Assembly (NCBI GenBank): GCA_040221095.1
Contig: JAVJVP010000008.1
Location: 1-64,000, forward strand
Direction: 5' to 3'
DNA from: UBA1479 sp040221095
GTDB taxonomy: Bacteria; Pseudomonadota; Alphaproteobacteria; Rhodospirillales; Casp-alpha2
DNA length: 64,000 bases
Part shown: positions 51,185-59,370 of the stretch, piece after piece
Position numbering within the stretch: position 1 is the stretch's first letter
Layout of the letters: every line of letters starts with the position of its first letter
Translations under genes and position numbers: made by a program
Notes under the pieces: model-generated
The model's database searches: none
The model's input: only the letters and a program-made list of their open reading frames with translations
What the model was told of the DNA's origin: nothing

Positions 51185-51270
51185 GGGAGGGCGGTCCGGG
51201 GTCGTTGTCTTTGGTCGGTCAATCTAGCATGGCGGGCGGGGGGTCACGACCCCTCACGGGCAATGGAGCG

Positions 51271-52839
51271 TTACGCCAACCCCCGGTCGCGGATCACCGC
51301 CAGCGCCCCCGCGACCGTGTTCTGGCGCGTCCCCGAACTGTCGATCACGGTCCAGGTCACCTCACCCAGGTCCACGTCTTCCTGGCGGCGGGCGACCTCG
51401 GTCCCCGCGTCGGACACGTTGCCGCGGCGGCTGTCGACCCGCTCCAGCCGCACGGCCAGCGGGGTCTCGGCCCACAGGCCGAGGAACGGCGCCTTGTGCC
51501 GCCCGGCCAGGGCCTCGATTTCCACCCTTTCCCCGGGCTTCAGCGACACCGCGTCGAACACCACGGACTGGCCGGCGGCAAGGGCGCGGGCGGCCTCGTC
51601 GAAACAGGCGTCATAGGTGCGGCGCGAGGCTTCGGGCGTATAGCTTTCCGGCGGCAGTCGGTCGAACAGATCGATCCCCGCAAGGCGTTTGCGCTGCGCG
51701 TCCGTGCGCACCACGCGGGCTCCGGGTGCGGCCCCCAGATGGGGTGCGATTTCCCGCGCCAGACGGCTTTTGCCGCTGCCGGACAGGCCGCCGACGGCGA
51801 CCAGCACCGGCGGCGCCGGGCGCAGGTATTGCAGAGCCCGGAAGAAATATTCCCGCGCACGCCCGGCACGGCGCTGGCCCTCGACCGCGTCCGCCAGGGC
51901 CGCCGCCTGCGACGCCCCAACATGGGCGCGCACGGCGGCGCGCATGGACAGGAACAGGGGCAACAGGGCCAGGCCGTCGAGATCGCCGCCATCCAGGGGC
52001 GCGCGGTCGAGGTAGCGGTTGAGCACGAAGGACGCCAATCGCTCGTGCCCCCGCAGGTCCAGGTCCATGAGCAGAAAGGCGAGGTCGTACAGCACGTCGA
52101 TGCGCGCGAAGGCGTCGTTGAATTCGATGGCGTCAAACAGGGTCGGCGTGTCGTCGAACAGGCAGATGTTCCCCAGGTGCAGGTCGCCGTGGCAATGGCG
52201 CACCCGCCCGCCGCCCCGCCGCGCGTCCAGCAGGGCCACCAGACTGCCCTGCAGTTGCCGCGACCTGGTGGTCAGGGCATCGATGTCGTCCATGTTGAAC
52301 AGGCCGCCCCGGGCGCCGCGGAAACTGGCGTCGTTGTTGTCTATGATAGCGCGAATACCGGCCGCCCCGCCGCGATCGCTGTCGATCTCGACCGCGGCAT
52401 GAAAGGCCTGGATATTATCGGCCAGATCTTCCATCAGACGGCGGTTGAGCGCTCCCGCGTCGGCCAGATGGGTGAACAGGGCGCCGTCGGGAAAGCGCCG
52501 CATTTCGACCAGCCATTCGACCGGATCGCCCCCGCCGCCAAGGGCCAGGCGCCCGCCCCCTTCGTCGGTGACCGCGACCATGCCCAGGTAGATCGCAGGC
52601 GCCGTCCGCCGGTTGATCCTGACTTCGGTTTCACAGGCACGGCGCCGGGCGTCCAGGGTCGAGAAATCGAGATAGGGAAAGCGGACCTGCTTCTTCAGCT
52701 TGTAGGCCCGGTCGCCGGCCAGGAACACATGGGACACATGGGTTTCGTGGCGGGATATCTGTTCATCCCCCGCCAGACCGTAGGCCGCCGGATCGGCCAG
52801 GAAATCGATCACCGCCTGCTGGCCGCCGGCATCGTTCAT
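51271..52839 (-). CDS. Bifunctional APH-like kinase / P-loop ATP-binding protein
   Basis: 522 aa. The N-terminal half (about 1-340) is an aminoglycoside-phosphotransferase-like kinase fold with the catalytic loop HCHGDLHLGNICLF and the metal-binding segment DAIEFNDAFARIDVLYDLAF. The C-terminal half is a P-loop kinase-like domain with Walker A GGLSGSGKS near 358-366. Proteins with this fusion are widespread and annotated as bifunctional APH/ATP-binding proteins; the substrate is unknown and a drug-resistance role should not be assumed. Its ATG overlaps the stop of the cation transporter gene (ATGA), the last link of a coupled operon pdxH / transporter / kinase. Confidence 0.85.
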   Translation of the reverse strand: MNDAGGQQAVIDFLADPAAYGLAGDEQISRHETHVSHVFLAGDRAYKLKKQVRFPYLDFSTLDARRRACETEVRINRRTAPAIYLGMVAVTDEGGGRLALGGGGDPVEWLVEMRRFPDGALFTHLADAGALNRRLMEDLADNIQAFHAAVEIDSDRGGAAGIRAIIDNNDASFRGARGGLFNMDDIDALTTRSRQLQGSLVALLDARRGGGRVRHCHGDLHLGNICLFDDTPTLFDAIEFNDAFARIDVLYDLAFLLMDLDLRGHERLASFVLNRYLDRAPLDGGDLDGLALLPLFLSMRAAVRAHVGASQAAALADAVEGQRRAGRAREYFFRALQYLRPAPPVLVAVGGLSGSGKSRLAREIAPHLGAAPGARVVRTDAQRKRLAGIDLFDRLPPESYTPEASRRTYDACFDEAARALAAGQSVVFDAVSLKPGERVEIEALAGRHKAPFLGLWAETPLAVRLERVDSRRGNVSDAGTEVARRQEDVDLGEVTWTVIDSSGTRQNTVAGALAVIRDRGLA

Positions 52840-53810
52840 CGGAAGACCGCCCGGTCCTCCTCCAGGCCTTCCGGGTCCTCGTGGATGATGATCTCCGCAT
52901 TGGGATAGACCGCCAGCAGGTCCGCCGTCACCGCGTCGGTCACGTCGTGGGCCTGCAGCAAGGTCATGTCCGGGGCCATCTCCACATGCATCTGAATGAA
53001 CACCTGGGCGCCCGACGACCGCGTGCGCAGGTCGTGCATGCCGTGCACGTCGGCATGGCGGGTCACGATCTCGCGGATGCGGGCGCGTTCCGCATCGGCC
53101 AGTTCCTTGTCCATCAGGATGTCGAGGGATTGCTTGCCGATCTTCACGGCGCCGACGACGATGTAGCCGGCGATGGCCACGGCGAACAAGGGGTCGGCAT
53201 AGCTGATGCCGAATTCCGAGGCGATGTAGAGCGAGACGATGACGCTGATGTTGATCATCACGTCGGTCTGGTAATGCAGGCTGTCGGCGCCGATGGCCAG
53301 CGATCCCGAGCGCCGCACCACATACCGCTGGAACACCACCAGAGCCACTGTGAGAACGATGGAGATCCCCATCACCGCATAGCCGACATCCGTGTTGGTG
53401 ATGGCCTTGGGGTGGATCAGGCGCTCGCCGGCCTCAAGCAGCAGGAATGCCGCCGAGCCGCAAATGAACGCCGCCTGGGCCAGACCGGCCAGCGGCTCGG
53501 CCTTGCCGTGGCCGAAGCGGTGTTCCCGGTCGGCCGGCTGCAATGCATGATGAATGGCGATCAGGTTGACGATCGAGGCCAGCGCGTCGAGCATGGAATC
53601 GATCAGCGTGGACAGCAGGCTGACTGACTCGGTCATCGTCCAGGCCGCGAACTTGATCCCGATCAGCACCAGGGCGACAGCCACCGAGGCATAGGTCGCA
53701 ACCCGCATGAGCCGGGCACCTTGGCTGTCGAGCCCCCCCACAGCCGCCACCGTCGCCGCCTGGGTGGCGGCGGCCGGTCCGCCGACAGGAGGGTCCGTTG
53801 CGTCGCTCAC
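52836..53810 (-). CDS. Cation diffusion facilitator (zinc/iron/cobalt efflux) transporter
   Basis: 324 aa with six membrane helices (first at VAVALVLIGIKFAAWTM) and a C-terminal cytoplasmic domain. Metal-site residues appear as LIDSMLDALASIVN and DSLHYQTDVMIN, close to the FieF-type DxxxD and HxxxD pairs. The histidine-containing segment EHRFGHGKAEPLA is also a family mark. It exports divalent metals by proton antiport. The start is the GTG at 53810, because GTGA overlaps the pdxH stop; a later ATG at 53708 would cut into the N-terminus. It overlaps the following kinase gene by ATGA. Confidence 0.9.
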   Translation of the reverse strand: MSDATDPPVGGPAAATQAATVAAVGGLDSQGARLMRVATYASVAVALVLIGIKFAAWTMTESVSLLSTLIDSMLDALASIVNLIAIHHALQPADREHRFGHGKAEPLAGLAQAAFICGSAAFLLLEAGERLIHPKAITNTDVGYAVMGISIVLTVALVVFQRYVVRRSGSLAIGADSLHYQTDVMINISVIVSLYIASEFGISYADPLFAVAIAGYIVVGAVKIGKQSLDILMDKELADAERARIREIVTRHADVHGMHDLRTRSSGAQVFIQMHVEMAPDMTLLQAHDVTDAVTADLLAVYPNAEIIIHEDPEGLEEDRAVFR

Positions 53811-54427
53811 GGGAACAGCCGCTCCGTCTCCCAGCCCGTGCCGAGGCGGTGGTAGACGATGCGTTCGTGCAGGCGGAAGGCGGCTTCGGTCCAGAATTCG
53901 ATGCGTTCGGGCACGACGCGGAAGCCGGACCAGAAATCCGGCCGGGGAATGGCGCCGACATGGAACTTGGCCGTGAACTCGGCGACCCGTTTTTCCAGAT
54001 CGAACCGGGTCGTCATCGGCCGGGATTGCCGGGACGCCCAGGCGCCGATGCGCGACGAGCGGTGGCGGCTTTCGAAATAGGCGTCGGCCTCGGCCGGAGA
54101 GACCGGCTTGATGGCGCCTTCGACGCGCACCTGACGTTCCAGGGTCTTCCAGTAGAAGCAAAGCGAGGCGAAGGGGTTTTCCGCCAACTCCCCGCCCTTG
54201 CGGCTTTCCAGGTTGGTGTAGAACACGAAGCCCTGATCATCGACGTCCTTCAACAGAACCATCCGCACGCTGGGCCGCCCCGACGCCGTCGCCGTGGCCA
54301 GCGCCATGGCGTTCGGGTTGCTGATTTCCTTGCCTTCGGCCTCGCCCAGCCAGCCGCGGAACTTTTCGATGGGGTCGTCCGTGGCGGAACTGCGCGGTGG
54401 GGCGTTGTCCTGGGTTTTGTCGTCCAT
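53807..54427 (-). CDS. pdxH: Pyridoxamine 5'-phosphate oxidase
   Basis: 206 aa, the usual length. It oxidises pyridoxamine or pyridoxine 5'-phosphate to pyridoxal phosphate using FMN and oxygen. FMN-binding residues lie in RPSVRMVLLKDVDDQGFVFYTN, SRKGGELAENPFASLCFYW and RQVRVEG. The C-terminal signature is complete: RPDFWSGFRVVPERIEFW followed by RLHERIVY. It leads the coupled operon with the cation transporter and the kinase/ATPase. A 27-bp inverted repeat lies 20 bp upstream of its ATG and may regulate it. Confidence 0.97.
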   Translation of the reverse strand: MDDKTQDNAPPRSSATDDPIEKFRGWLGEAEGKEISNPNAMALATATASGRPSVRMVLLKDVDDQGFVFYTNLESRKGGELAENPFASLCFYWKTLERQVRVEGAIKPVSPAEADAYFESRHRSSRIGAWASRQSRPMTTRFDLEKRVAEFTAKFHVGAIPRPDFWSGFRVVPERIEFWTEAAFRLHERIVYHRLGTGWETERLFP

Positions 54428-54447
54428 GGGCCTCTGATCCGATCGGC

Positions 54448-54474
54448 GATTATGGTCAAAGGTCTGCCATAATC
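54448..54474. promoter_or_regulatory. 27-bp inverted repeat upstream of pdxH
   Basis: GATTATGG (54448-54455), an 11-bp spacer and CCATAATC (54467-54474): perfect 8-bp arms. It lies 20 bp before the pdxH start and 135 bp from the divergent lipoprotein gene. It could be an operator for a dimeric regulator or a leader hairpin of pdxH. No regulator is identified. Confidence 0.45.
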
Positions 54475-54608
54475 CTTTGACAAGTTAATGTCCATGATGG
54501 CGGATACGGGATTTTAAGGGTTATTGCATGTAGAATGCAGGCCCCGCCGCCGGCACCTCGCGACAGGCACGGGGCATCAACGGACGCACAATCGAAGAGG
54601 TCATCGGA

Positions 54609-55085
54609 ATGAACATCGTGAAATTCACCGGGGTTGCGGTCCTGGCCTTGGCGCTGACCGCTTGCGGAACAGATAAGCAGGGCGACAAACAGACCGTGGG
54701 CACCCTCTTGGGCGCCGGCCTCGGCGCCCTGGCAGGCTCGCAATTCGGCGGCGGCAAGGGCCAGTTGGCGGCGGTCGCCGTGGGTGCGCTGGCCGGGGCC
54801 TGGTTTGGCGGCGAGACGGGCAAGTCCCTCGACAAGGCCGACAAGGCCTATGCCCAGCGCACGGCCCAGGACGCCCTTGAATACAATAAGACCAACCAGA
54901 CCGCGTCCTGGAACAATCCGGATTCCAAGGCCGCCGGCACCTTCACGCCGACCAAGACCTACCAGACCGCCGATGGCCACAACTGCCGCGAATACGAAAC
55001 CTCCATCGTCGTCGACGGCAAGACGGAAAAGGCGACCGGCACCGCCTGCCGGCAGCCTGACGGAACCTGGCGCGTCGTCAACTGA
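54609..55085 (+). CDS. Glycine-zipper surface lipoprotein (Rickettsia 17-kDa antigen-like)
   Basis: 158 aa. A lipoprotein signal peptide with lipobox LALTAC gives acylation at Cys19. A glycine-zipper segment follows (TLLGAGLGALAGSQFGGGKG and LAAVAVGALAGAWFGG), as in the 17-kDa surface antigen and RT0821/Lpp0805 families of the outer membrane. The C-terminal part, with TKTYQTADGHNCREYETSIVVDGK and CRQPDGTWRVVN, is a small beta domain with two Cys that could pair. It is divergent from pdxH and followed 42 bp later by a DnaJ-like gene. Its role is probably envelope structure. Confidence 0.85.
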   Translation: MNIVKFTGVAVLALALTACGTDKQGDKQTVGTLLGAGLGALAGSQFGGGKGQLAAVAVGALAGAWFGGETGKSLDKADKAYAQRTAQDALEYNKTNQTASWNNPDSKAAGTFTPTKTYQTADGHNCREYETSIVVDGKTEKATGTACRQPDGTWRVVN

Positions 55086-55127
55086 TCGCCGCACCTGCGG
55101 TTGCAAGCGGCGGGGGCCGAGGCTGCC

Positions 55128-55994
55128 ATGAAGGATGCCTACAAGATTTTGGGTGTGACCAAGGGCGCTACGCCGGACCAGATCAAATCCGCCTACCGCA
55201 AGGCGGCGCGCGAGCGCCATCCCGACCTAGACCCCGGCAACCCCTGGGCCGAGGACGATTTCAAGGAACTGACCGCCGCCTACGAGGTGCTGTCCAACGC
55301 CGAGCGGCGCAAGCGCTACGACGACGGCGAGATCGACGCGACCGGCCAGCCCCTGGCCGGCCAGCAGACGGCCGGCTATGACGCCAAGGGCAAGGCTAAG
55401 ACCCGGCGCTGGAAAAAAGACCCCTTCGAGACCTTCCGCCAACGCAAGCGCCAGGAAAAGACGGTCACGGTCGACGGCGCCAACGTCAATTATTCCCTGT
55501 CGTTGAGCGCCGCCGAGGCCATGCAGGGCGGCACCAGGTTCATCAGCATGACCAACGGCAAGCGCCTGAAGGTCGCCATTCCCAAGGACACCCGCGACGG
55601 CCAGGTTTTGCGCCTGAAGGAACAGGGCATGCCCGGTCTGGGCGGCGGCAAGCCCGGTGACGCGCTGGTCATCGTCAAGGTCGATGCCGACGGGCGGTTC
55701 CGCATCGACGGCCGCGACGTTCATGTCGAGGTCGCCGTGAACCTGGCCGACGCCGTTCTGGGCGGCAAGATCAAGGCCCCGACCCTGGACGGCGAGGTCA
55801 GCGTCACCGTGCCGGAAAACGCCAACACGGGCACGGTCCTGCGTCTCAAGGGCAAGGGGCTGAAGGGCGCCGACGGCGGCGCGGACGGCGACCAGTTCGT
55901 GACCCTCAAGGTCGTGCTGCCCAAGAAGCCCGATCCGGAACTGCGCGCCTTCGTCGCGGAATGGGCGAAAAAGACAGGTGCCCGCGCGTCCTAG
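55128..55994 (+). CDS. DnaJ-like co-chaperone without zinc finger (CbpA type)
   Basis: 288 aa. The J domain (1-70) has the HPD motif in RERHPDLDPGN and would stimulate DnaK ATPase. A Lys/Arg-rich linker (KTRRWKKDPFETFRQRKRQEK) is followed by two DnaJ C-terminal substrate-binding domains (from about 115), with YSLSLSAAEAMQGG and VNLADAVLGGKIKAPTLDGEVSVTVP. The CxxCxGxG zinc-binding region of DnaJ is absent, so it belongs to the CbpA/class II group. The ATG at 55128 opens directly with the J-domain sequence MKDAYKILGV. It is convergent with the BrkB-family gene. Confidence 0.93.
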   Translation: MKDAYKILGVTKGATPDQIKSAYRKAARERHPDLDPGNPWAEDDFKELTAAYEVLSNAERRKRYDDGEIDATGQPLAGQQTAGYDAKGKAKTRRWKKDPFETFRQRKRQEKTVTVDGANVNYSLSLSAAEAMQGGTRFISMTNGKRLKVAIPKDTRDGQVLRLKEQGMPGLGGGKPGDALVIVKVDADGRFRIDGRDVHVEVAVNLADAVLGGKIKAPTLDGEVSVTVPENANTGTVLRLKGKGLKGADGGADGDQFVTLKVVLPKKPDPELRAFVAEWAKKTGARAS

Positions 55995-55995
55995 C

Positions 55996-57300
55996 CTAGG
56001 AAACGCTTTTCAGGGACGCGGCCCCCTTGCCGTCCCCGCCATCCTCCCCGGATACCAGTATATCGGCAACGGGCAGCGCCATGGCTTCGGCATTGCGCCC
56101 GCGCAGGCCGTCAAGCTGTGCCGCCAGGGCGGCCTGCCAGCCGCCGCCGCTCAGGGTATCGTCGGCGTCGTTGACGCCCAGGCCCAGGTCCCGGTACAGG
56201 TCGTACAAGGTCGCCACGCGCAGATCGCGGGACAGGACCCAGACATTGCCCGACGTGCGCTCCACATAACCCTGCCCGCGCAGATCCTCCAGCAGCGGTT
56301 CCAGCACCGACAGGGATACCCGGGCGGCGCGGATCAACTCACGATAACTGACGCCGCCGCCGTCGCGGGCTTTCGCGAACAGGCAGGCGAGCACCGCCAC
56401 GGCCGTGGTCAGCCGCGACGTCGGTGAATTGCTCAGTTGGATCGGACGGCCGCCGGCCTCCCGCCATTCGGAAATGGTCGCGGTCAGGGTCGCGCCCAGC
56501 AGCACCACAGCCCAGGACAGATACATCCAGATCAGGAAGATCGGCACCGCCGACAGCGCCCCGTAGATGTTCTGATATGTGGGGAAATGAGTGACGTAGA
56601 AGCCGAATCCCTTGCGCAGCACCGCGATCAGCAGGCCCGCGGCGATCGCCCCGGTAACCGCGCCCACAAAGGCTACCGGCCGGTTGGGGATGGTCACGTA
56701 GAACATGGTCAGCAGCACCATCATGATGGCCGTGGGCAGCAGCTTGGCCGCCTCGCCCAGGGCGCCCGTCGCCGGATTGACGCCGATCCACTGGGTCGCC
56801 GCGAAGAAATAGGCGGACAGGGAGAAACTGGCGCCCAGCAGCAGCGGCCCCAGGGTGATGATCGCCCAGAACACCAACAGCCTGGGTCCCAGGCGCCGCG
56901 GCCGGGTGACGCGGAAGATGGTGTTGAGCGCCGATTCGATGGTGCCCAGCAGCAGCACCGCCGTCAGCGCCAGGGCGACGATGCCGACCGCCGACAGGGT
57001 CGTGGTGTTGCGCACGAACTTGTCGAAATGCTCGCGCATGGATTCCGCCGCGTCGGGCAGGAAATTGGCGAACAGCACGTCCTGAAAGCTTTCGCGCACC
57101 CCTTCGAATACGGGAAAGGCCGCCAGCATGGCGAAGGCGATGGCGGTCAGCGGCACGGCGGCCAGCAGCGAGGTATAGCTGAGCGAGGCCGCCATGCGCA
57201 GGCATTGGTCGCCCTGGAAGCGCCGACAAGCGATCGCCAGGATGCCGCGCCAGATGCGCCACTGTGCCTTCGCAAGCCGCTTGAAACTGCGGTTTTCCAT
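55996..57300 (-). CDS. YihY/BrkB-family inner membrane protein
   Basis: 434 aa with six predicted membrane helices. The family signature is clear: RMAASLSYTSLLAAVPLTAIAFAM, FRVTRPRR, FYVTIPNR and FPTYQNIYGALSAVPIFLIWMYLSW. The C-terminal 130 residues form a soluble domain resembling a winged-helix (VSYRELIRAARVSLSVLEPLLEDLRGQGYVER), an extension seen in some proteobacterial members. The family was once called ribonuclease BN, but that is now known to be a misassignment; its function is unsettled. The ATG at 57300 is chosen over an upstream extension that lacks family similarity. It is divergent from fabI. Confidence 0.88.
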   Translation of the reverse strand: MENRSFKRLAKAQWRIWRGILAIACRRFQGDQCLRMAASLSYTSLLAAVPLTAIAFAMLAAFPVFEGVRESFQDVLFANFLPDAAESMREHFDKFVRNTTTLSAVGIVALALTAVLLLGTIESALNTIFRVTRPRRLGPRLLVFWAIITLGPLLLGASFSLSAYFFAATQWIGVNPATGALGEAAKLLPTAIMMVLLTMFYVTIPNRPVAFVGAVTGAIAAGLLIAVLRKGFGFYVTHFPTYQNIYGALSAVPIFLIWMYLSWAVVLLGATLTATISEWREAGGRPIQLSNSPTSRLTTAVAVLACLFAKARDGGGVSYRELIRAARVSLSVLEPLLEDLRGQGYVERTSGNVWVLSRDLRVATLYDLYRDLGLGVNDADDTLSGGGWQAALAAQLDGLRGRNAEAMALPVADILVSGEDGGDGKGAASLKSVS

Positions 57301-57368
57301 GGCCTTAGGGTCTCCCGGGGGAACCTCCCGTTGACGTTCTTCGCCCCATACTATATGGCATGGGAGTT

Positions 57369-57393
57369 CGGGCAAACTGCAACTATTTGCCCG
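57369..57393. promoter_or_regulatory. 25-bp palindrome upstream of fabI
   Basis: CGGGCAAA (57369-57376), a 9-bp spacer and TTTGCCCG (57386-57393): perfect 8-bp arms, 62 bp before the fabI ATG. A possible fabI promoter (TTGACG at 57331 with TATATG at 57352) lies just upstream, so the palindrome may be an operator near the transcription start. No T-tract follows, which argues against a terminator. Confidence 0.45.
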
Positions 57394-57455
57394 GACGCAC
57401 ACCGGCAACCCGTCGGTGAACGATCCGGTTCCTGATAAAAAATTCGAGGAGACAG

Positions 57456-58268
57456 ATGGCTTCTACATCGCCGTTGATGTCCGGTAAGAAGGGCCTGGTC
57501 ATGGGCGTGGCCAACGACCGTTCGATCGCCTGGGGCATTGCCAAGGCCGCCCACGACCAGGGCGCCGAACTGGCTTTCACCTATCAGGGCGACGCCCTTC
57601 TGAAGCGCGTGGCGCCGCTCGCAGCAAGCGTCGGCTCGGACCTTGTGCTGCCCTGCGACGTGACCGACATGGCCTCCGTCGATGCCGTGTTCGACGCCAT
57701 CGCCGGCAAATGGGGCAAGCTGGATTTCGTCATCCACGCCATCGCCTATTCGGACAAGGAAGAACTCAAGGGTGGGTATATCGACACCACCCTGGATAAC
57801 TTCCTGAAAACCATGAATATTTCCTGCTATTCGTTCACGGCCGTGGCGCAGCGCGCGCGCAAGCTGATGACCGACGGCGGCTCGCTGATCACCCTCACCT
57901 ATTTCGGGGCCGAGCGCGTGATGCCGCATTACAACGTCATGGGCGTTGCCAAGGCGGCACTGGAAGCCAGCGTGCGGTACCTCGCCGAGGACCTGGGCAA
58001 GGAGGGCATTCGCGTGAACTCCCTGTCCGCCGGGCCGATGAAGACCCTGGCCGCCTCGGGCATCGGCGATTTCCGCTATATCCTGAAGTGGAACGAATAC
58101 AATTCACCGCTGCGCCGCAACGTGACCCTGGAAGACGTCGGCGGCGCCGGGCTTTACCTGATTTCCGACCTGTCGTCGGGGGTCACGGGCGAAACCCATC
58201 ACGTCGACTGCGGTTACAACATCGTCGGCATGAAGGCCGTCGACGCACCGGATATTTCGGTCGTCTGA
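57456..58268 (+). CDS. fabI: Enoyl-[acyl-carrier-protein] reductase (NADH)
   Basis: 270 aa. It performs the last reduction step of each fatty-acid elongation cycle and is the target of triclosan and isoniazid-like drugs. The Rossmann start GLVMGVANDRSIAWGIAKA is typical of FabI. The catalytic Tyr-x6-Lys motif appears as YNVMGVAK, with a further Tyr in TLTYFGAERV. The C-terminal HHVDCGYNIVGM is a family signature. A GAGGAG site lies just before the ATG. It is followed 27 bp later by aroC on the same strand. Confidence 0.97.
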   Translation: MASTSPLMSGKKGLVMGVANDRSIAWGIAKAAHDQGAELAFTYQGDALLKRVAPLAASVGSDLVLPCDVTDMASVDAVFDAIAGKWGKLDFVIHAIAYSDKEELKGGYIDTTLDNFLKTMNISCYSFTAVAQRARKLMTDGGSLITLTYFGAERVMPHYNVMGVAKAALEASVRYLAEDLGKEGIRVNSLSAGPMKTLAASGIGDFRYILKWNEYNSPLRRNVTLEDVGGAGLYLISDLSSGVTGETHHVDCGYNIVGMKAVDAPDISVV

Positions 58269-58295
58269 TCAGGCGCTTGTGCTAAAAGGGGCCCC

Positions 58296-59366
58296 ATGTC
58301 CCACAACTCTTTCGGCCACCTGTTCCGCTTCACGACCTTCGGCGAAAGCCACGGGCCGGCCCTCGGCTGCGTCGTCGACGGCTGCCCGCCGGGGCTGAGC
58401 CTGAGCGAGGCCGACATCCAGGTCCATCTGGACAAGCGCCGGCCGGGGCAATCCAAATACACCACCCAGCGCCAGGAACCGGACCAAGTGAAAATCCTGT
58501 CCGGCGTGTTCGACGGCGTGACCACGGGCACCCCCATCGGCCTGCTGATCGAGAACATGGACCAGCGGTCCAAGGATTATTCGGAAATTTCCGAGAAATT
58601 CCGCCCGGGCCATGCCGACTACACCTACTGGAAAAAGTACGGCATCCGCGATTACCGGGGTGGTGGGCGCTCGTCCGCGCGGGAAACCGCCATGCGGGTC
58701 GCCGCCGGCGCCGTGGCGCGCAAGATCCTGGGCCCCGGGATCGTCATCAAGGCCGGGCTTGTCGTCATGGGCGAGAAAGAGATCGACCGCGCGCGTCTGG
58801 ACTGGAACGAAGTGAACAACAACCCCTTCTTCTGCCCCGATGCCCAGGCGGCGGAGGAATTCGCGACCTATCTGGAAGGCATCCGCAAAGCCGGGTCGTC
58901 CGTCGGCGGCGTGATCGAGGTCGTGGCTTCCGGCGTGCCGGCCGGGCTGGGGGCGCCCGTCTACGGCAAGTTGGATCAGGATCTGGCCTCGGCGATGATG
59001 AGCATCAACGCGGTCAAGGGGGTCGAGATCGGCAACGGCTTCGAGGCCGCCCGCATCACCGGCGAGCAGAACGCCGACGAAATCCGCGCCCGTGGCAACG
59101 ACGTCGAGTTTCTGTCCAACAACGCGGGCGGCATCCTGGGCGGCATTTCGTCGGGCCAGGACGTGGTCTGCCGCTTCGCCGTCAAGCCGACGTCGTCGAT
59201 CCTGACCCCGCGCAGGACCGTGACGAAGTCCGGCGAGGACACGGAGATTTCCACCAAGGGCCGCCACGACCCCTGCGTCGGTATCCGCGCCGTGCCCATC
59301 GGCGAAGCCATGATGGCCTGCGTCCTGGCCGACCACCTGCTGCGCCACCGGGCGCAGTGCGGTTGA
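58296..59366 (+). CDS. aroC: Chorismate synthase
   Basis: 356 aa. It converts 5-enolpyruvylshikimate-3-phosphate to chorismate with reduced FMN, the last step of the shikimate pathway. Signature regions are FGESHGPALGCVVDGCPPG, RRPGQSKYTTQRQEPDQV, the RPGHADYTYWKKYG motif, GGGRSSARETAMRVAAGAVA and FLSNNAGGILGGISSGQDVV. The ATG at 58296 has AAAAGGGG upstream. It is probably co-transcribed with fabI and convergent with the aconitase gene 4 bp away. Confidence 0.98.
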   Translation: MSHNSFGHLFRFTTFGESHGPALGCVVDGCPPGLSLSEADIQVHLDKRRPGQSKYTTQRQEPDQVKILSGVFDGVTTGTPIGLLIENMDQRSKDYSEISEKFRPGHADYTYWKKYGIRDYRGGGRSSARETAMRVAAGAVARKILGPGIVIKAGLVVMGEKEIDRARLDWNEVNNNPFFCPDAQAAEEFATYLEGIRKAGSSVGGVIEVVASGVPAGLGAPVYGKLDQDLASAMMSINAVKGVEIGNGFEAARITGEQNADEIRARGNDVEFLSNNAGGILGGISSGQDVVCRFAVKPTSSILTPRRTVTKSGEDTEISTKGRHDPCVGIRAVPIGEAMMACVLADHLLRHRAQCG

Positions 59367-59370
59367 CCAC

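Noticed and set aside
51271..52839. An aminoglycoside resistance gene
   Set aside because: The APH-like fold is shared by many kinases. The fusion to a P-loop domain and the operon with pdxH do not indicate resistance.
53811..54161. An N-terminal extension of the cation transporter into pdxH
   Set aside because: The extension is the out-of-frame reading of pdxH and has no family similarity. The GTG at 53810 overlaps the pdxH stop in a standard coupled arrangement.
55996..57300. Ribonuclease BN
   Set aside because: That name for the YihY/BrkB family comes from a known misassignment. The protein is a polytopic membrane protein without nuclease motifs.
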